Positions 35,333 to 44,084 are shown, counted from the stretch's first letter. The stretch: 64,000 nucleotides of DNA from Aldehydirespirator sp965200005 (GCA_965200005.1 OZ241331.1:1984001-2048000); one strand, 5' to 3'. Program-made: numbers and translations. Notes: generated from the sequence alone by a model not told the origin.

Positions 35333-37389
35333 ACACAAGACTTAGCGACACTTACCCGCCAACCCGCAACAGACACGGCAGCATCGCAACACTCACCAAC
35401 CTGGGCATCGATCAACGCGAAGCACTGTCATTGCACTCGATGATGGTGCTAATCACAGTATTCGAGAGCCGCATCGTCGAGCTGTTCAAAGCTGGCAAGT
35501 TGCCGGGATTCGTTCACACGTATCTGGGGCAAGAAGCGATCGCAGCCGGTGTGTGTTCACAGTTGCAACCCAGCGATTACATCACTTCTACCCATCGAGG
35601 TCACGGACATGCTCTCGCAAAAGGCATGACACCGAGGGCACTGATGGCCGAGTTATATGGGCGGGAAAGCGGAGCGTGTCGGGGCCGCGGCGGTTCAATG
35701 CATGTGGCTGACTTCTCGCTTGGCATGCTCGGAGCAAACGGAGTGGTAGGCGGCGGGTTCGGTATTGCTACTGGTGCGGCACTCGCGGCGTTGTACAGGG
35801 GCAGCGAGCAAGTAGCAGTGTGCTTCTTTGGCGATGGTGGCATCAATAAGGGGACGTTTCACGAAGCACTCAACTTCGCTTCGGTGCATCGCCTCGGCGC
35901 GGTGTTTGTGTGTGAGAACAACCAGTACGCACAATTCACGGCACGTCATCGCACCACAGCCGTCGACGACTTGTCGGTGCGGGCAACGGCCTATGGAATG
36001 GCTGGCGAAACGGCGGATGGTAACGACGTTGCAGCCGTGGTAGCGGCTGCGGATCGTGCAGTCCGCAGGGCACGCGGGGGCGATGGCCCGACGCTGCTGA
36101 ACATGGAGACCTACCGCTTTGGTGGCCACTATGTGGGTGACGCGGAGGTCTATCGCAAAGCGGGCGAGGTAGATGAGCATCGCTTGCGTGACCCGATCAC
36201 GCGTTGGGAGAACAGCCTCACTGAGATTGGCTGGCTCGACGATGTGCTACGCGAGCACACATGGAAGGCAGCATCTGAACGAGTAGCAGAGGCCGAACGA
36301 CACGCCGAGTCGGCGCTGCCTCCCGACCCAAGTGAGGCATTGCAAGACGTGTTCACGCCGGTGCGTAGCCACGTCGGCTTACCGCAACAGCCTGCGAGCC
36401 CAGGTGGCGTGCCAGCAGCGAAACGCATGACGTTTGGGCAGGCGACCGTGGACGCCATGACGCAGGCCATGAGTGAAGATGACGGGGTATTCGTCCTAGG
36501 AGAGGACATCTCCTGGGGTGGAAACTTCGGACAGTTCCGGGGGCTCCTTGATCGGTTCGGCCCCAGGCGAGTAATCGACATGCCGATCTCTGAGGCCATC
36601 ATTGTCGCTGTAGCAGTTGGTGCTGCCACAGCAGGACTGCGTCCCGTGGCGTCGATGAGCTTCGTGGAGTTCACGCTCGGTGCCATGGATGAGATCGTCA
36701 ACCAGGCCGCCAAGTTCCGCTACATGTTTGGCGGGCAAGTGTCTGTTCCGCTGGTGCTGCGCGCTTCTGATGGAGTGCTGCGATCGTCGGCTGCTCAACA
36801 CTCCTCAAGCATTGAGGGGCTATTCACTCACCTTCCGGGACTCAAGGTGGTGGCACCATCAAACCCAGCCGATGCCAAAGGTCTTTTGCGTAGCGCGATT
36901 GATGATCCCGATCCGGTGATCTACCTGGAACACAAGAAGATCACCTCCCGCCGAGGGCCCGTGCCCGTTGGCGACTACCGGGTACCTCTAGGTAAAGCCA
37001 AGGTGCTACGGGAGGGATCTGATGTCACGGTGGTGACGTACTCGGCGATGGTTCATCAGGCGATGGCCGCAGCCAAGCGCCTCGCGAACGAGGGCATTGC
37101 CGTTGAAGTGATTGACTTGCGGTCGTTAGTGCCGCTTGATCTTGAGACGGTCTTGGGTTCGGTGTCGAAGACCAGTCGAGTTGTGGTCGCTCACGAGGCG
37201 TGGCGCTTCGGGGGTTTCGGTGCTGAACTTGCGGCGCAGTTGAGCGAAGCCTGCTTCGATGAGTTGAAGGCTCCGGTTGCCCGGGTGGGGGCGGCGTCGG
37301 CGCCTATCCCCTTTAGCCCGCCGCTAGAAGCAGCTGTTGTTCCGGGTGCCTCCTCGGTTGAGGCAGCCATAAGGCGTGTATTGCCTTAG
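35329..37389 (+). CDS. Fused E1 alpha-beta subunit, 2-oxoacid/acetoin dehydrogenase type
   Basis: A 686-residue TPP enzyme. The alpha part (about 25-330) has THRGHGHALAKG, RGRGGSMH and the TPP motif GDGGIN...NNQ (D169 to N198). The beta part (about 365-686) has MTFGQATVDAM, EDISWGGNFGQFRGL, ISEAIIVAVAVGAA and a C-terminal transketolase-like domain. Normal E1s have these as two genes; here they are joined by a ~35-residue linker. It would decarboxylate a 2-oxoacid or cleave acetoin and pass the acyl group to a lipoyl domain. No E2/E3 follows. It converges on the cupin gene, 8 bases apart. Confidence 0.9.
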   Translation: MNTRLSDTYPPTRNRHGSIATLTNLGIDQREALSLHSMMVLITVFESRIVELFKAGKLPGFVHTYLGQEAIAAGVCSQLQPSDYITSTHRGHGHALAKGMTPRALMAELYGRESGACRGRGGSMHVADFSLGMLGANGVVGGGFGIATGAALAALYRGSEQVAVCFFGDGGINKGTFHEALNFASVHRLGAVFVCENNQYAQFTARHRTTAVDDLSVRATAYGMAGETADGNDVAAVVAAADRAVRRARGGDGPTLLNMETYRFGGHYVGDAEVYRKAGEVDEHRLRDPITRWENSLTEIGWLDDVLREHTWKAASERVAEAERHAESALPPDPSEALQDVFTPVRSHVGLPQQPASPGGVPAAKRMTFGQATVDAMTQAMSEDDGVFVLGEDISWGGNFGQFRGLLDRFGPRRVIDMPISEAIIVAVAVGAATAGLRPVASMSFVEFTLGAMDEIVNQAAKFRYMFGGQVSVPLVLRASDGVLRSSAAQHSSSIEGLFTHLPGLKVVAPSNPADAKGLLRSAIDDPDPVIYLEHKKITSRRGPVPVGDYRVPLGKAKVLREGSDVTVVTYSAMVHQAMAAAKRLANEGIAVEVIDLRSLVPLDLETVLGSVSKTSRVVVAHEAWRFGGFGAELAAQLSEACFDELKAPVARVGAASAPIPFSPPLEAAVVPGASSVEAAIRRVLP

Positions 37390-37397
37390 CTGGCCGA

Positions 37398-38156
37398 TTA
37401 TTCCGGGCGAGGTGTCCAGCGGACTTCTCGGGTGCCAAAGGCGCGATGAAACAGCAAGGCAGTGCCATCGCAATGTGAACCGGGACCACTATGCGGAGTA
37501 TCTGGGGGGCGAAAGAAGTAACTGCCGGGTCCAGCAAGCAGTGGGGATCCGCCAGGAGTTTCTTGCAGCGTCAGATTTCCGGCGACGACGAAGCACTCCT
37601 CGGCATACGGATGGCTAGGCCAGCAACTGTCGGAGTGTTGCCAATCCTCGATCCAGCCGATCCAAACGTCTCCAGTAGGGCCCGGGCCGAGGTGCTTGAT
37701 GTGTCGCCCGGGGAAGTCCGGCAAGGGTTCCCAGTCGCGCCGTGAGGTGAGTCCAGGTTGAAGCCTTGCCATAGTCCCCGTCGCTCCGATCTCATATTGC
37801 ACAGGCGCCGATGTCATGAGCAGCGCTAGACCTTCAGAGACAACCCGAACACGACTGATGAGGCGGCCCTTGGGTATCGCCACGTAGTCGCAGGTCTGTA
37901 GACGATGGATACCGACAGTCACCGCACCGCTAATGACAAAGATCTCAACATCGGCGCTGAAGGCTCCAAGGCTTCGTGTTCCCCACCCGGCCTGCAGTCG
38001 CACCAGCCGAGTTGCGGCACCACGCAAGTCAGTAGAGAGAATCCGGGCTTCAAGCGAACCTTCAAAGCCACTGATTGTCATGGTTCGAGTGGGCAAGTCT
38101 GCATCATCAAGGTTCACCACATGGGTGACTGTCCGGTCGACTAGGGCAGGATCCAT
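37398..38156 (-). CDS. Bicupin protein
   Basis: A 252-residue protein with two cupin barrels: an N-terminal one (DVEIFVISGAVTVG, ...YVAIPKGRLI) and a C-terminal one with a clearer metal site (HPYAEECFVVAGNLTL, ...FFRPPDTPHSGP). The second resembles dioxygenase or isomerase-like cupins, with His, Glu and His available to bind metal; the first has lost most ligands. It is convergent with the E1 gene. Function unknown. Confidence 0.75.
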   Translation of the reverse strand: MDPALVDRTVTHVVNLDDADLPTRTMTISGFEGSLEARILSTDLRGAATRLVRLQAGWGTRSLGAFSADVEIFVISGAVTVGIHRLQTCDYVAIPKGRLISRVRVVSEGLALLMTSAPVQYEIGATGTMARLQPGLTSRRDWEPLPDFPGRHIKHLGPGPTGDVWIGWIEDWQHSDSCWPSHPYAEECFVVAGNLTLQETPGGSPLLAGPGSYFFRPPDTPHSGPGSHCDGTALLFHRAFGTREVRWTPRPE

Positions 38157-38227
38157 TACGACAGATCACCTACTCACTCAACTTGTGATTTGCAAACCAC
38201 AGAGAAAAGAGAACTTGCATGGACGCG

Positions 38228-38277
38228 CCAGCCCCGTGGCTCACTGGCTGGAGGGGGCCAGGTTGCCACGGGGCTGG
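38228..38277. terminator. Perfect 13-bp inverted repeat with 24-base loop
   Basis: CCAGCCCCGTGGC at 38228-38240 pairs fully with 38265-38277. It lies between the cupin gene start side and the end of the secreted-protein gene at 38344, so it could end that minus-strand transcript. It has no U-tract. Confidence 0.5.
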
Positions 38278-38343
38278 TGGGCGATGCAGATCTTCTAGAT
38301 TCGCAAGCTCCGTCTGCTAACGACCTGTCTGCACCGGGTGGAT

Positions 38344-38786
38344 CTAGTAGACGGTGATCTCGTTGAAATCGACGTTCTTACCAGCGCAAATCCCCGCTCC
38401 CTGACCGTAGTCAGTCGGGTGCAATTGGTGATTGCCGTCATAAGCGCAGTTCTGCGATGTCACAACGTGGGTCGCCTGCGGGAAGTGGATCGCCCGGGAC
38501 ACATAGTGAGTGGGACAGTGTCCCTGCAGCGACTCGCTACCACACATCGACTCACGCATGGCAACTAGCTGACCTTGGTCGCTTCCCTGCCGCGCCATAA
38601 TGCTGACTGCACCGAAGTCGAATGCCTCAGTCGCATAGATGTAGCCGCTCGCCGTGTAGGTGGAAGTCCCACTTGTTCCGATCACTATGTCACTGCCAGT
38701 CCACGGATGGGAGTAAGCGAGCGACGTCATCGCAACCATGATCGCGGCCGCGCCGACTAGGGCGGTGATGAAGCTGCTTTGTTCAT
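38344..38786 (-). pseudogene. Small secreted protein, frameshifted in signal peptide
   Basis: The best start, ATG 38786, follows GAGGAG and overlaps the upstream stop (TGATG). That frame ends after nine codons (MNKAASSPP). One added base near 38770 would join it to a long frame giving MNKAA-FITALVGAAAIMVAM, a good signal peptide, then a mature part of about 115 residues with four or five cysteines (SMCGSESLQGHCPTHY, SQNCAYDGNH, GICAGKN). The family is unknown. A real mutation or a base-call error is possible. If translated internally from the later ATGs the export signal would be lost. Confidence 0.6.
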
Positions 38787-39547
38787 CACTGATCTCCTCT
38801 CGGAAGTAGCGAGTCGATGTCAACGGTTCTGGTGTCAGCTGCGAGCGAAGATACCAGCGAGTCGATGTCAACGGTTCTGGTGTCAGCTGCGAGCGAAGAT
38901 ACCAGCGAGTCGACAACGCTTCTGTATTCAGTTGGCTTACCTTCGTTGACGATGACGTCAAACGACTTCTTGAAGTTGAACAGTCGTTCCCCTTCAAGGT
39001 CACGTGACTCTCGGATGTCATCGAGAAACTGTTTGTCATTCGTAAATGATATGTTCGCCGATCCGTTTGATCCCGAGAAGATGTAGGCAATCTCTCCTGT
39101 GAGGGGCTTCGCATGGCAATAGATCGGATCTATCGGGCCAATCTGCTGTGCTGCAATTGACGGAACGTCTGCTACTAGCCCACTGTTCACGAGGATTTCA
39201 TTGAATCCGGAACGTGATTTCACAGCTTCATCGAATGGGTGCGCACCGCACAAGGTGGGCGCTTCCTCCCAAATGGCGCGCATCCGAGCTATCCGATCCT
39301 CTTCGGTGACTGTGGTGTCACCGCTCGTGACAAGTGGGCTGTTGCTCACGCGCACTAGTACCACCGGATCATTGGGTGTTGAGGTTTCCCGATGACCGTG
39401 CTGGCTGTCGGCAGTCGTGACTGCTTCTTCTGGTGGAGAACCTTGTGTGAGTGTGTCATTGGTGTCATCGGCACTCGAGAGCGCCACCGCAGCAACTGAG
39501 AATGTCACTGCAGAGACCACGAGTGCGATGGGAATTGGTCGCCGCAT
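38786..39547 (-). CDS. Secreted protein of unknown family with C-terminal tandem repeat
   Basis: A 253-residue protein: signal peptide (MRRPIPIALVVSAVTFSVAAVALSS), a Thr/Ser/Pro-rich stretch, a central domain (AIWEEAPTLCGAHPF, YCHAKPLTGEIAYIFSG) and an acidic tail ending with two identical 16-residue repeats (VSSLAADTRTVDIDSL). The cysteines could form one disulfide. Its stop overlaps the start of the next secreted gene, so the two are probably made together. No enzymatic motif is seen. Confidence 0.65.
   Translation of the reverse strand: MRRPIPIALVVSAVTFSVAAVALSSADDTNDTLTQGSPPEEAVTTADSQHGHRETSTPNDPVVLVRVSNSPLVTSGDTTVTEEDRIARMRAIWEEAPTLCGAHPFDEAVKSRSGFNEILVNSGLVADVPSIAAQQIGPIDPIYCHAKPLTGEIAYIFSGSNGSANISFTNDKQFLDDIRESRDLEGERLFNFKKSFDVIVNEGKPTEYRSVVDSLVSSLAADTRTVDIDSLVSSLAADTRTVDIDSLLPRGDQ
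38811..38906 (-). repeat. Two exact 48-bp tandem units
   Basis: Units 38811-38858 and 38859-38906 are identical, followed by 7 bases of a third. They encode a 16-residue repeat near the C-terminus of the secreted protein, so copy number can change in frame. Confidence 0.95.
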
Positions 39548-39577
39548 TTTCGACTCCCTATCTCCTCTGGTTGTCCA

Positions 39578-39799
39578 TTAGGAAGTGCCCATAACCGTTG
39601 AGTTGACTCTCGGCTTGAGGGCACACACCATGGCTATCAATCCCGCGACATCCCAAACAGACAAATCACCGTGAAACACTGCCAAATTCGTGTCATTAAT
39701 CTGCCAACCAAGGCCAGTACAAATCGACATACGAACGAGACGACAATCGATGAACGTGCCCAAGAACCGCACGCAGCGGCGGTCCATGCATGGTCTCAA
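39578..39799 (-). CDS. Possible 73-residue protein
   Basis: ATG 39799 has GAGG nine bases upstream and the frame ends 30 bases before the secreted-protein gene. The product is Cys-rich at the start and ends DLSVWDVAGLIAMVCALKPR, with no known family. It may be a chance open frame in the leader region; otherwise the 305 bases from 39548 to 39852 hold only promoter sequence. Confidence 0.3.
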   Translation of the reverse strand: MRPCMDRRCVRFLGTFIDCRLVRMSICTGLGWQINDTNLAVFHGDLSVWDVAGLIAMVCALKPRVNSTVMGTS

Positions 39800-39852
39800 C
39801 CTCTAAGTTGCTTACAGCACCTGTCTAGAAATCGTGTCGTAGAGTAAGGTAT

Positions 39853-40173
39853 ATGAGCGCTGAGGCAAATAGTCACACCTCTTCCAATCACGCGTGGCGT
39901 ATACCGGTCGCAGTCAAGTCACGAGGTCGGTACCGGATATGGCTTAGGTACGACGACGGCGAGGAAGGCGAGGTAGATCTGTCGCACCTTTCGGGCAAGG
40001 GCGTGTTCAAGGTCTGGGACGTGGGCCAAGGTGAGGTCTTTGATCAGGTCTTCATCCACGCCGCGGGGTTCGTCAGTTGGCCCGATGAGATTGATCTTGA
40101 CTCGGATGTGCTCTACAGCAAGATAACGAGACGCCCCATAACCGACGTAGTTACTTGGGCCGAGGCTGGCTAG
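39853..40173 (+). CDS. DUF2442 protein
   Basis: A 106-residue protein with the DUF2442 core: IWLRYDDGEEGEVDLSHL, GVFKVWD, and AGFVSWPDEIDLDSDVLYSK. The family often sits beside DUF4160 or toxin-like partners, but no such partner is adjacent. The first ~15 residues are disordered. Function unknown. Confidence 0.75.
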   Translation: MSAEANSHTSSNHAWRIPVAVKSRGRYRIWLRYDDGEEGEVDLSHLSGKGVFKVWDVGQGEVFDQVFIHAAGFVSWPDEIDLDSDVLYSKITRRPITDVVTWAEAG

Positions 40174-40344
40174 TCAGGGAGAAGGCATACAACCACGTTG
40201 ACCCAGGACGTATCCCCGCCCTGCCTTAGCCGGCAAACCGGAAGCGTGTGAGGAGTTCCGGGTGGGTAACGGGTGGAAATGTCGGATGTTTGACCTGTTT
40301 GGGATGGAGTGAAGTATGGAGCAATCTGTGCTAGTTGGGTATTT

Positions 40345-41067
40345 ATGGCGCCATTAACATCAGAAGCTTGTCAAGGGGGTACATCCGACAGCGATGCGGC
40401 ACACCTGCGTATAGCTTGTGGTCGCATTGTTGGAGGTGCTCGAGCGATCGGTCAAGCTCTCCAAGTCAACAGCGGCGCTGGTGCTGACGCCATGCCTTGG
40501 AGCTGGGACTATCACCGCAAGGCAGTACACGTCTATGCCGAGTCCCTCTCGCTGCCATATCAACTGGACGTTGAGTCACTGTTCGGGCACTGCGCCAAGG
40601 TCATGAATTATGGGACGATTCCAGCCGCTCTGGCAGCTGACTGGGCAATCGTCCGGCAATATTTGCTGAACGCTGCTGCCTCAATCGGGTTGATCCTGGA
40701 TCAGGCAACACCATCATCCCCACTCGGCGCGGGATTGCGGATGCAATGGGACGAGAACCCACCACCGGTTGTCCGATACGACCGTCTAGCCCGAATGACC
40801 TGCGCAGAGGGGATAGCTCGACTTGAGAAGGCCGCTATTGCCGTTCGCGACTATGCATCCCGAAACTCAGACCTTCAGCTAGATGTGCGGCAGCGCAAGC
40901 TGTTGATAGGGATTGTGGCCGGCACATCAATTGCAGATCTAGCCGTCAAATTTGGGTACTCGCAAAGATCGATGTATCGGGAACTGTCCAAGCTATGGGA
41001 AGTGCTAGGTGTCCCAAACCGTCATGAAGGGATCCGAAGAGCAATCCGCAATCACCTCGTCGACTAG
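40345..41067 (+). CDS. Protein with C-terminal LuxR-type HTH
   Basis: A protein of about 240 residues. The C-terminal ~60 residues (LLIGIVAGTSIADLAVKFGYSQRSMYRELSKLW...LGVPNRHEGI) form a LuxR/sigma-4-like HTH, where SIADLAVKFGYSQRSMYREL is the helix-turn-helix. The N-terminal part is helical with no receiver or autoinducer motif seen, so the signal is unknown. GTG 40309 is an alternative start that adds 12 unlikely residues. It may regulate a neighbour. Confidence 0.6.
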   Translation: MAPLTSEACQGGTSDSDAAHLRIACGRIVGGARAIGQALQVNSGAGADAMPWSWDYHRKAVHVYAESLSLPYQLDVESLFGHCAKVMNYGTIPAALAADWAIVRQYLLNAAASIGLILDQATPSSPLGAGLRMQWDENPPPVVRYDRLARMTCAEGIARLEKAAIAVRDYASRNSDLQLDVRQRKLLIGIVAGTSIADLAVKFGYSQRSMYRELSKLWEVLGVPNRHEGIRRAIRNHLVD

Positions 41068-41139
41068 TGCGCTTGTCGATCGTGTACCTAGCTAAGAAGC
41101 GCTGACAGATTCTTGGCAGGTGTCTGCCAAAATGGGGGA

Positions 41140-41958
41140 GTGCACCTCCCACCCGAGATCTATCCGCCTCGAGGGCGGGGGCGTAGCCTGCTTCACGTCT
41201 CTGCGATTCTGGCGATCGTGGCTGCTCTGCTCACGTTTGCGCCTTCACCAGCATGGGTGATGTTTGCGCTATCGGGCTTGCTCATCGTCAGTATTGATAT
41301 CTCCCACACCCGCATCCCCGTGTTGCTCGGGGCTTCGGTCTCCGGGTGCGTGTTTATAGTTGCGTGGCTAGACACGCTTGGAGTTGCCCACTGGGCGCTC
41401 GTCGTCGCTGCCGTGCTACTGACTGTGGCAGGCACGATTTGGTGCATACCGCTCCTGCTTGCTCGATCTCCCCTAGGCAGCCGAACTGTGCTTCTGGTCG
41501 CCTTGGTGATCTTGCTCGTGCTAGCGGTCATGGTGGCCACATCACCGTCGGAACACATGGTGACGCTCTCCTGGGCGGCTCTTTGGTGCCTGAGTGTGCA
41601 TGCCATCTTGTTCCTCCTCAGCGTGGTCGGTGCTGGTGACGTGCTGTGGGGGTTCGGCTGCGGGGCGGTCGTAGCCGATGCGGTGGCCCTTGCGCCTTCG
41701 GCAGACCACGCGCCAGTTGTGGCTGCTTTCCTGGGTGTCGTCATCTACTACGTGCTTCTGACGCCCTTCCTCCTGCTGTCCGCCTGGTACTTCCGAGGCT
41801 GGAGGCCGCACTTCGGCATTTACGCCGAACGCGCGGCAAAGATGTCTCGGCAAAGCGCTGACTCGCAGCACTATGAAGTGCCTTTAGCGCCCGCTAGTTA
41901 CCTCGCTGTCTTGGCAGCATCGACGATCGTGCAGACAGGATGGCTACCGGTTGGGTAA
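41140..41958 (+). CDS. A24-type prepilin peptidase-like membrane protein
   Basis: A protein of about 272 residues with six to eight hydrophobic segments. Two aspartates sit in the positions of type IV prepilin peptidases: IVSIDISHTRIP, like the Dx(4)R-IPN motif, and VVGAGDVLWGFG, like GxGD. It would cleave or be related to enzymes cleaving class III signal peptides, in the membrane. No pilin or secretion genes are in the window. The start is uncertain (GTG 41140 or TTG 41113); the GGGGGA sits too near 41140 for a typical site. Confidence 0.65.
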   Translation: MHLPPEIYPPRGRGRSLLHVSAILAIVAALLTFAPSPAWVMFALSGLLIVSIDISHTRIPVLLGASVSGCVFIVAWLDTLGVAHWALVVAAVLLTVAGTIWCIPLLLARSPLGSRTVLLVALVILLVLAVMVATSPSEHMVTLSWAALWCLSVHAILFLLSVVGAGDVLWGFGCGAVVADAVALAPSADHAPVVAAFLGVVIYYVLLTPFLLLSAWYFRGWRPHFGIYAERAAKMSRQSADSQHYEVPLAPASYLAVLAASTIVQTGWLPVG

Positions 41959-41985
41959 CGAAACCAGCACGTAATGTCAAGAGTG

Positions 41986-42009
41986 CCAAAACCGGGCACC
42001 AGGTTTCGG
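41986..42009. terminator. Hairpin between convergent genes
   Basis: CCAAAACC and GGTTTCGG pair with one mismatch around an 8-base loop, located between the end of the membrane-protein gene and the end of the phosphoribosyltransferase gene. It could serve both directions. Confidence 0.4.
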
Positions 42010-42041
42010 GGGTTGAAGGGCTGGACGGCGGCAGTCGGCAT

Positions 42042-42554
42042 CTAGGCGTCGAGCACCCCAAAGGACAACTGGTCGAGGTCTACGACCGGGGGTTCGGTTG
42101 ACCAGGGGAAGTTAATCCAGCGATCGGTGCGTCGCCACACGTATTCGCATTTCACGAGCGAGTGCGACTTCTCATAAAGGACAGCAGATCGCACCTCGGC
42201 TACCTCACTTAGGCATATGTCCCTTACTAGTTTCAACGTGTGTCCCGTGTCGGCGACGTCATCAGCAATCAACACTTTTGAGTCTCGGTGATCAACAAAA
42301 TCGACTTGAGGCGGCAAAACCACCGGCACTTCCAGACGCTCGCCTACACCTGTGTAGTACTCACAATTCATCACGTAGACGTTCTTGACGGCCAGCGCGT
42401 ACCCCAACGAACCGGCGCAGAACAACCCGCCCCTAGCGATCGCCAGGATCATGTCGGGCTGGTATCCATCATCAGCCACCTGTGTGGCCAGTTCCCTTAC
42501 GCCGAGCCCATAGAGAGCCCAATCCATCTCTTCACGTGGTGCAGAGGCGCTCAT
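42042..42554 (-). CDS. Purine-type phosphoribosyltransferase
   Basis: A 170-residue type I PRTase with the PRPP-binding motif KVLIADDVADTGHTL and an N-terminal ILAIARGGLFCAG loop, as in xanthine or hypoxanthine-guanine PRTases of the Gpt type. It would turn a free purine base and PRPP into the nucleotide. It is the last gene after the 8-oxoguanine-deaminase-like gene (30-base gap), which makes a purine-salvage branch next to purine degradation plausible. Base specificity is not clear. Confidence 0.85.
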   Translation of the reverse strand: MSASAPREEMDWALYGLGVRELATQVADDGYQPDMILAIARGGLFCAGSLGYALAVKNVYVMNCEYYTGVGERLEVPVVLPPQVDFVDHRDSKVLIADDVADTGHTLKLVRDICLSEVAEVRSAVLYEKSHSLVKCEYVWRRTDRWINFPWSTEPPVVDLDQLSFGVLDA

Positions 42555-42584
42555 GTCTGGCTCCCTTGAGTTGATCCAGTTCCG

Positions 42585-43958
42585 TTACGGCTGCTGCATG
42601 GCGGTAGCAATCCGCCGATGATCTTTGAGCATCTGCTCAACATTGGTGGTCACAAGTTCACCTTTCGTCACAACCGGCTTACCAGCCACAATTGTGTAAT
42701 ACGAGCTAAGCGGCCCGCAACGAAGCCAGGCTTCGATCGGATCAGATAGCGCACCCGCAAAAGCAATGCCATCGAGTTTCCAGATGGCGATGTCGCCGCA
42801 GGCTCCCACAGTTAACTCACCGATCTCACCTGTGCGACCCAAACAAGCGGCTCCGCCCCTCGTAGCAAGCTCGAGCGCGTCTCGGGCGCTGAAGAAGCCA
42901 GAGCGGTTCGCCTCGCCATCGCGCAGACGTGCCAGCAACATCGCATTACGAGACTCTGTCCACATCGAAGCCGAGTCCGCAGATGCAGAACCATCCACAC
43001 CAAGGCCCACGGGCACACCAGCAGCTCGCAACTCACGCACAGGTGCGAGACCCGCCCCCAGGATCATGTTTGAGCTGGGGCAATGCGCCACGCCGGTTCC
43101 CCAGCGACCAAGCCGCGCTATCTCAGCGGGATTGGGTTGCACGCAGTGAGCGATCCATGAGCGGCTCGTACCCCAACCGCAATGTTCGAAGTAGTCGACA
43201 GGGCGCATGCCGAACATGTCCAGACAGAAACTGTCTTCACCCCTGTCCTCAGCGAGATGAGTATGCAAACGCACGTCTAGGCGCTCAGCTAGTTCAGCAG
43301 TGGCGGTCATCAACTCGGTCGAGACCGAAAATGGTGAGCACGGCGCCAGAGCAATCCGCACCATCGCATCAGGGGATCGGTCGTGGTAGGTGGCAACAAG
43401 ACGTTCAGACTCGCACAGGATCATCTCATCGTCCTGAACTACAGAATCCGGAGGCAGCCCGCCATCGCTCGCACCTAGCGACATTGACCCGCGGGTCGGG
43501 TGGAACCTCATTCCCAGGTTTTGAGCAGCACTGATCTCGGCTGCGATCAGATCGCCGCCACCACGGGGATGCACATAGAGGTGATCGGTGCTAGTCGTAC
43601 AACCGCCCAGGGCGAGCTCGGCCAAACCCACCCAAGCCGAGACATGTGCTGCTTCCTCGTCAAGACGAGCCCATAGCGGGTAGAGCGTCACGAGCCAATC
43701 AAATAGATTGCCTTCCAGAGCCGGTCGGTACGCCCGGGTGAGGTTCTGGTAGAGGTGGTGATGAGTGTTGATGAGGCCCGGCGTCACCAGGCAGTCGCTG
43801 GCATCGATGGTGCGGCCTGCATCGCTGGGTTCGGTACTGGCTAGGCCAACCCCAGAAACGACACCGTCTGTGACCGCGACCCAGCCACCGCTGATCTCTG
43901 TTCTCTGCGCATCCATCGCGGCGACCAGGCGGGCATTGCGAACCAACAGATCAGTCAT
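42585..43958 (-). CDS. 8-oxoguanine/guanine deaminase-like amidohydrolase
   Basis: A 457-residue metal-dependent deaminase of the AtzB/TrzN/8-oxoguanine deaminase group. It has the zinc site HHHLYQNLTRAYRPALEG (the HHLYQ...LTRAY pattern typical of 8-oxoguanine deaminase), a second metal His in HTHLAEDRG, HCVQPN and the catalytic Asp GLGVDGSASAD. It removes the exocyclic amine of a purine-like ring. ATG 43958 is preferred; the longer form has 16 unrelated residues. A 126-base gap separates it from the upstream LLM gene. Confidence 0.85.
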   Translation of the reverse strand: MTDLLVRNARLVAAMDAQRTEISGGWVAVTDGVVSGVGLASTEPSDAGRTIDASDCLVTPGLINTHHHLYQNLTRAYRPALEGNLFDWLVTLYPLWARLDEEAAHVSAWVGLAELALGGCTTSTDHLYVHPRGGGDLIAAEISAAQNLGMRFHPTRGSMSLGASDGGLPPDSVVQDDEMILCESERLVATYHDRSPDAMVRIALAPCSPFSVSTELMTATAELAERLDVRLHTHLAEDRGEDSFCLDMFGMRPVDYFEHCGWGTSRSWIAHCVQPNPAEIARLGRWGTGVAHCPSSNMILGAGLAPVRELRAAGVPVGLGVDGSASADSASMWTESRNAMLLARLRDGEANRSGFFSARDALELATRGGAACLGRTGEIGELTVGACGDIAIWKLDGIAFAGALSDPIEAWLRCGPLSSYYTIVAGKPVVTKGELVTTNVEQMLKDHRRIATAMQQP

Positions 43959-44084
43959 CGCCCAAACCGCCGATCCCAGATCGATGTGCCACTTTGCCGA
44001 CACCACCAGGGGGGTTGGCGACCCGGACGCGGTTCACGGCCGCGAAGTTAGCTGCGCTGCCCGAGAGTCGCCTGAGTTACGAGT

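Noticed and set aside
38811..38906. Tandem repeat considered as a small CRISPR-like array
   Set aside because: Two adjacent identical units with no spacers, in frame inside a gene.
38789..39114. Long N-terminal extension of the second secreted protein, giving a 256-residue frame
   Set aside because: It overlaps the first secreted gene in another frame and the residues are not protein-like; the TGATG start is better.
42929..43534. 201-residue plus-strand frame inside the deaminase gene
   Set aside because: Antisense of a conserved enzyme; Arg/Gln/Ser-rich composition typical of shadows.
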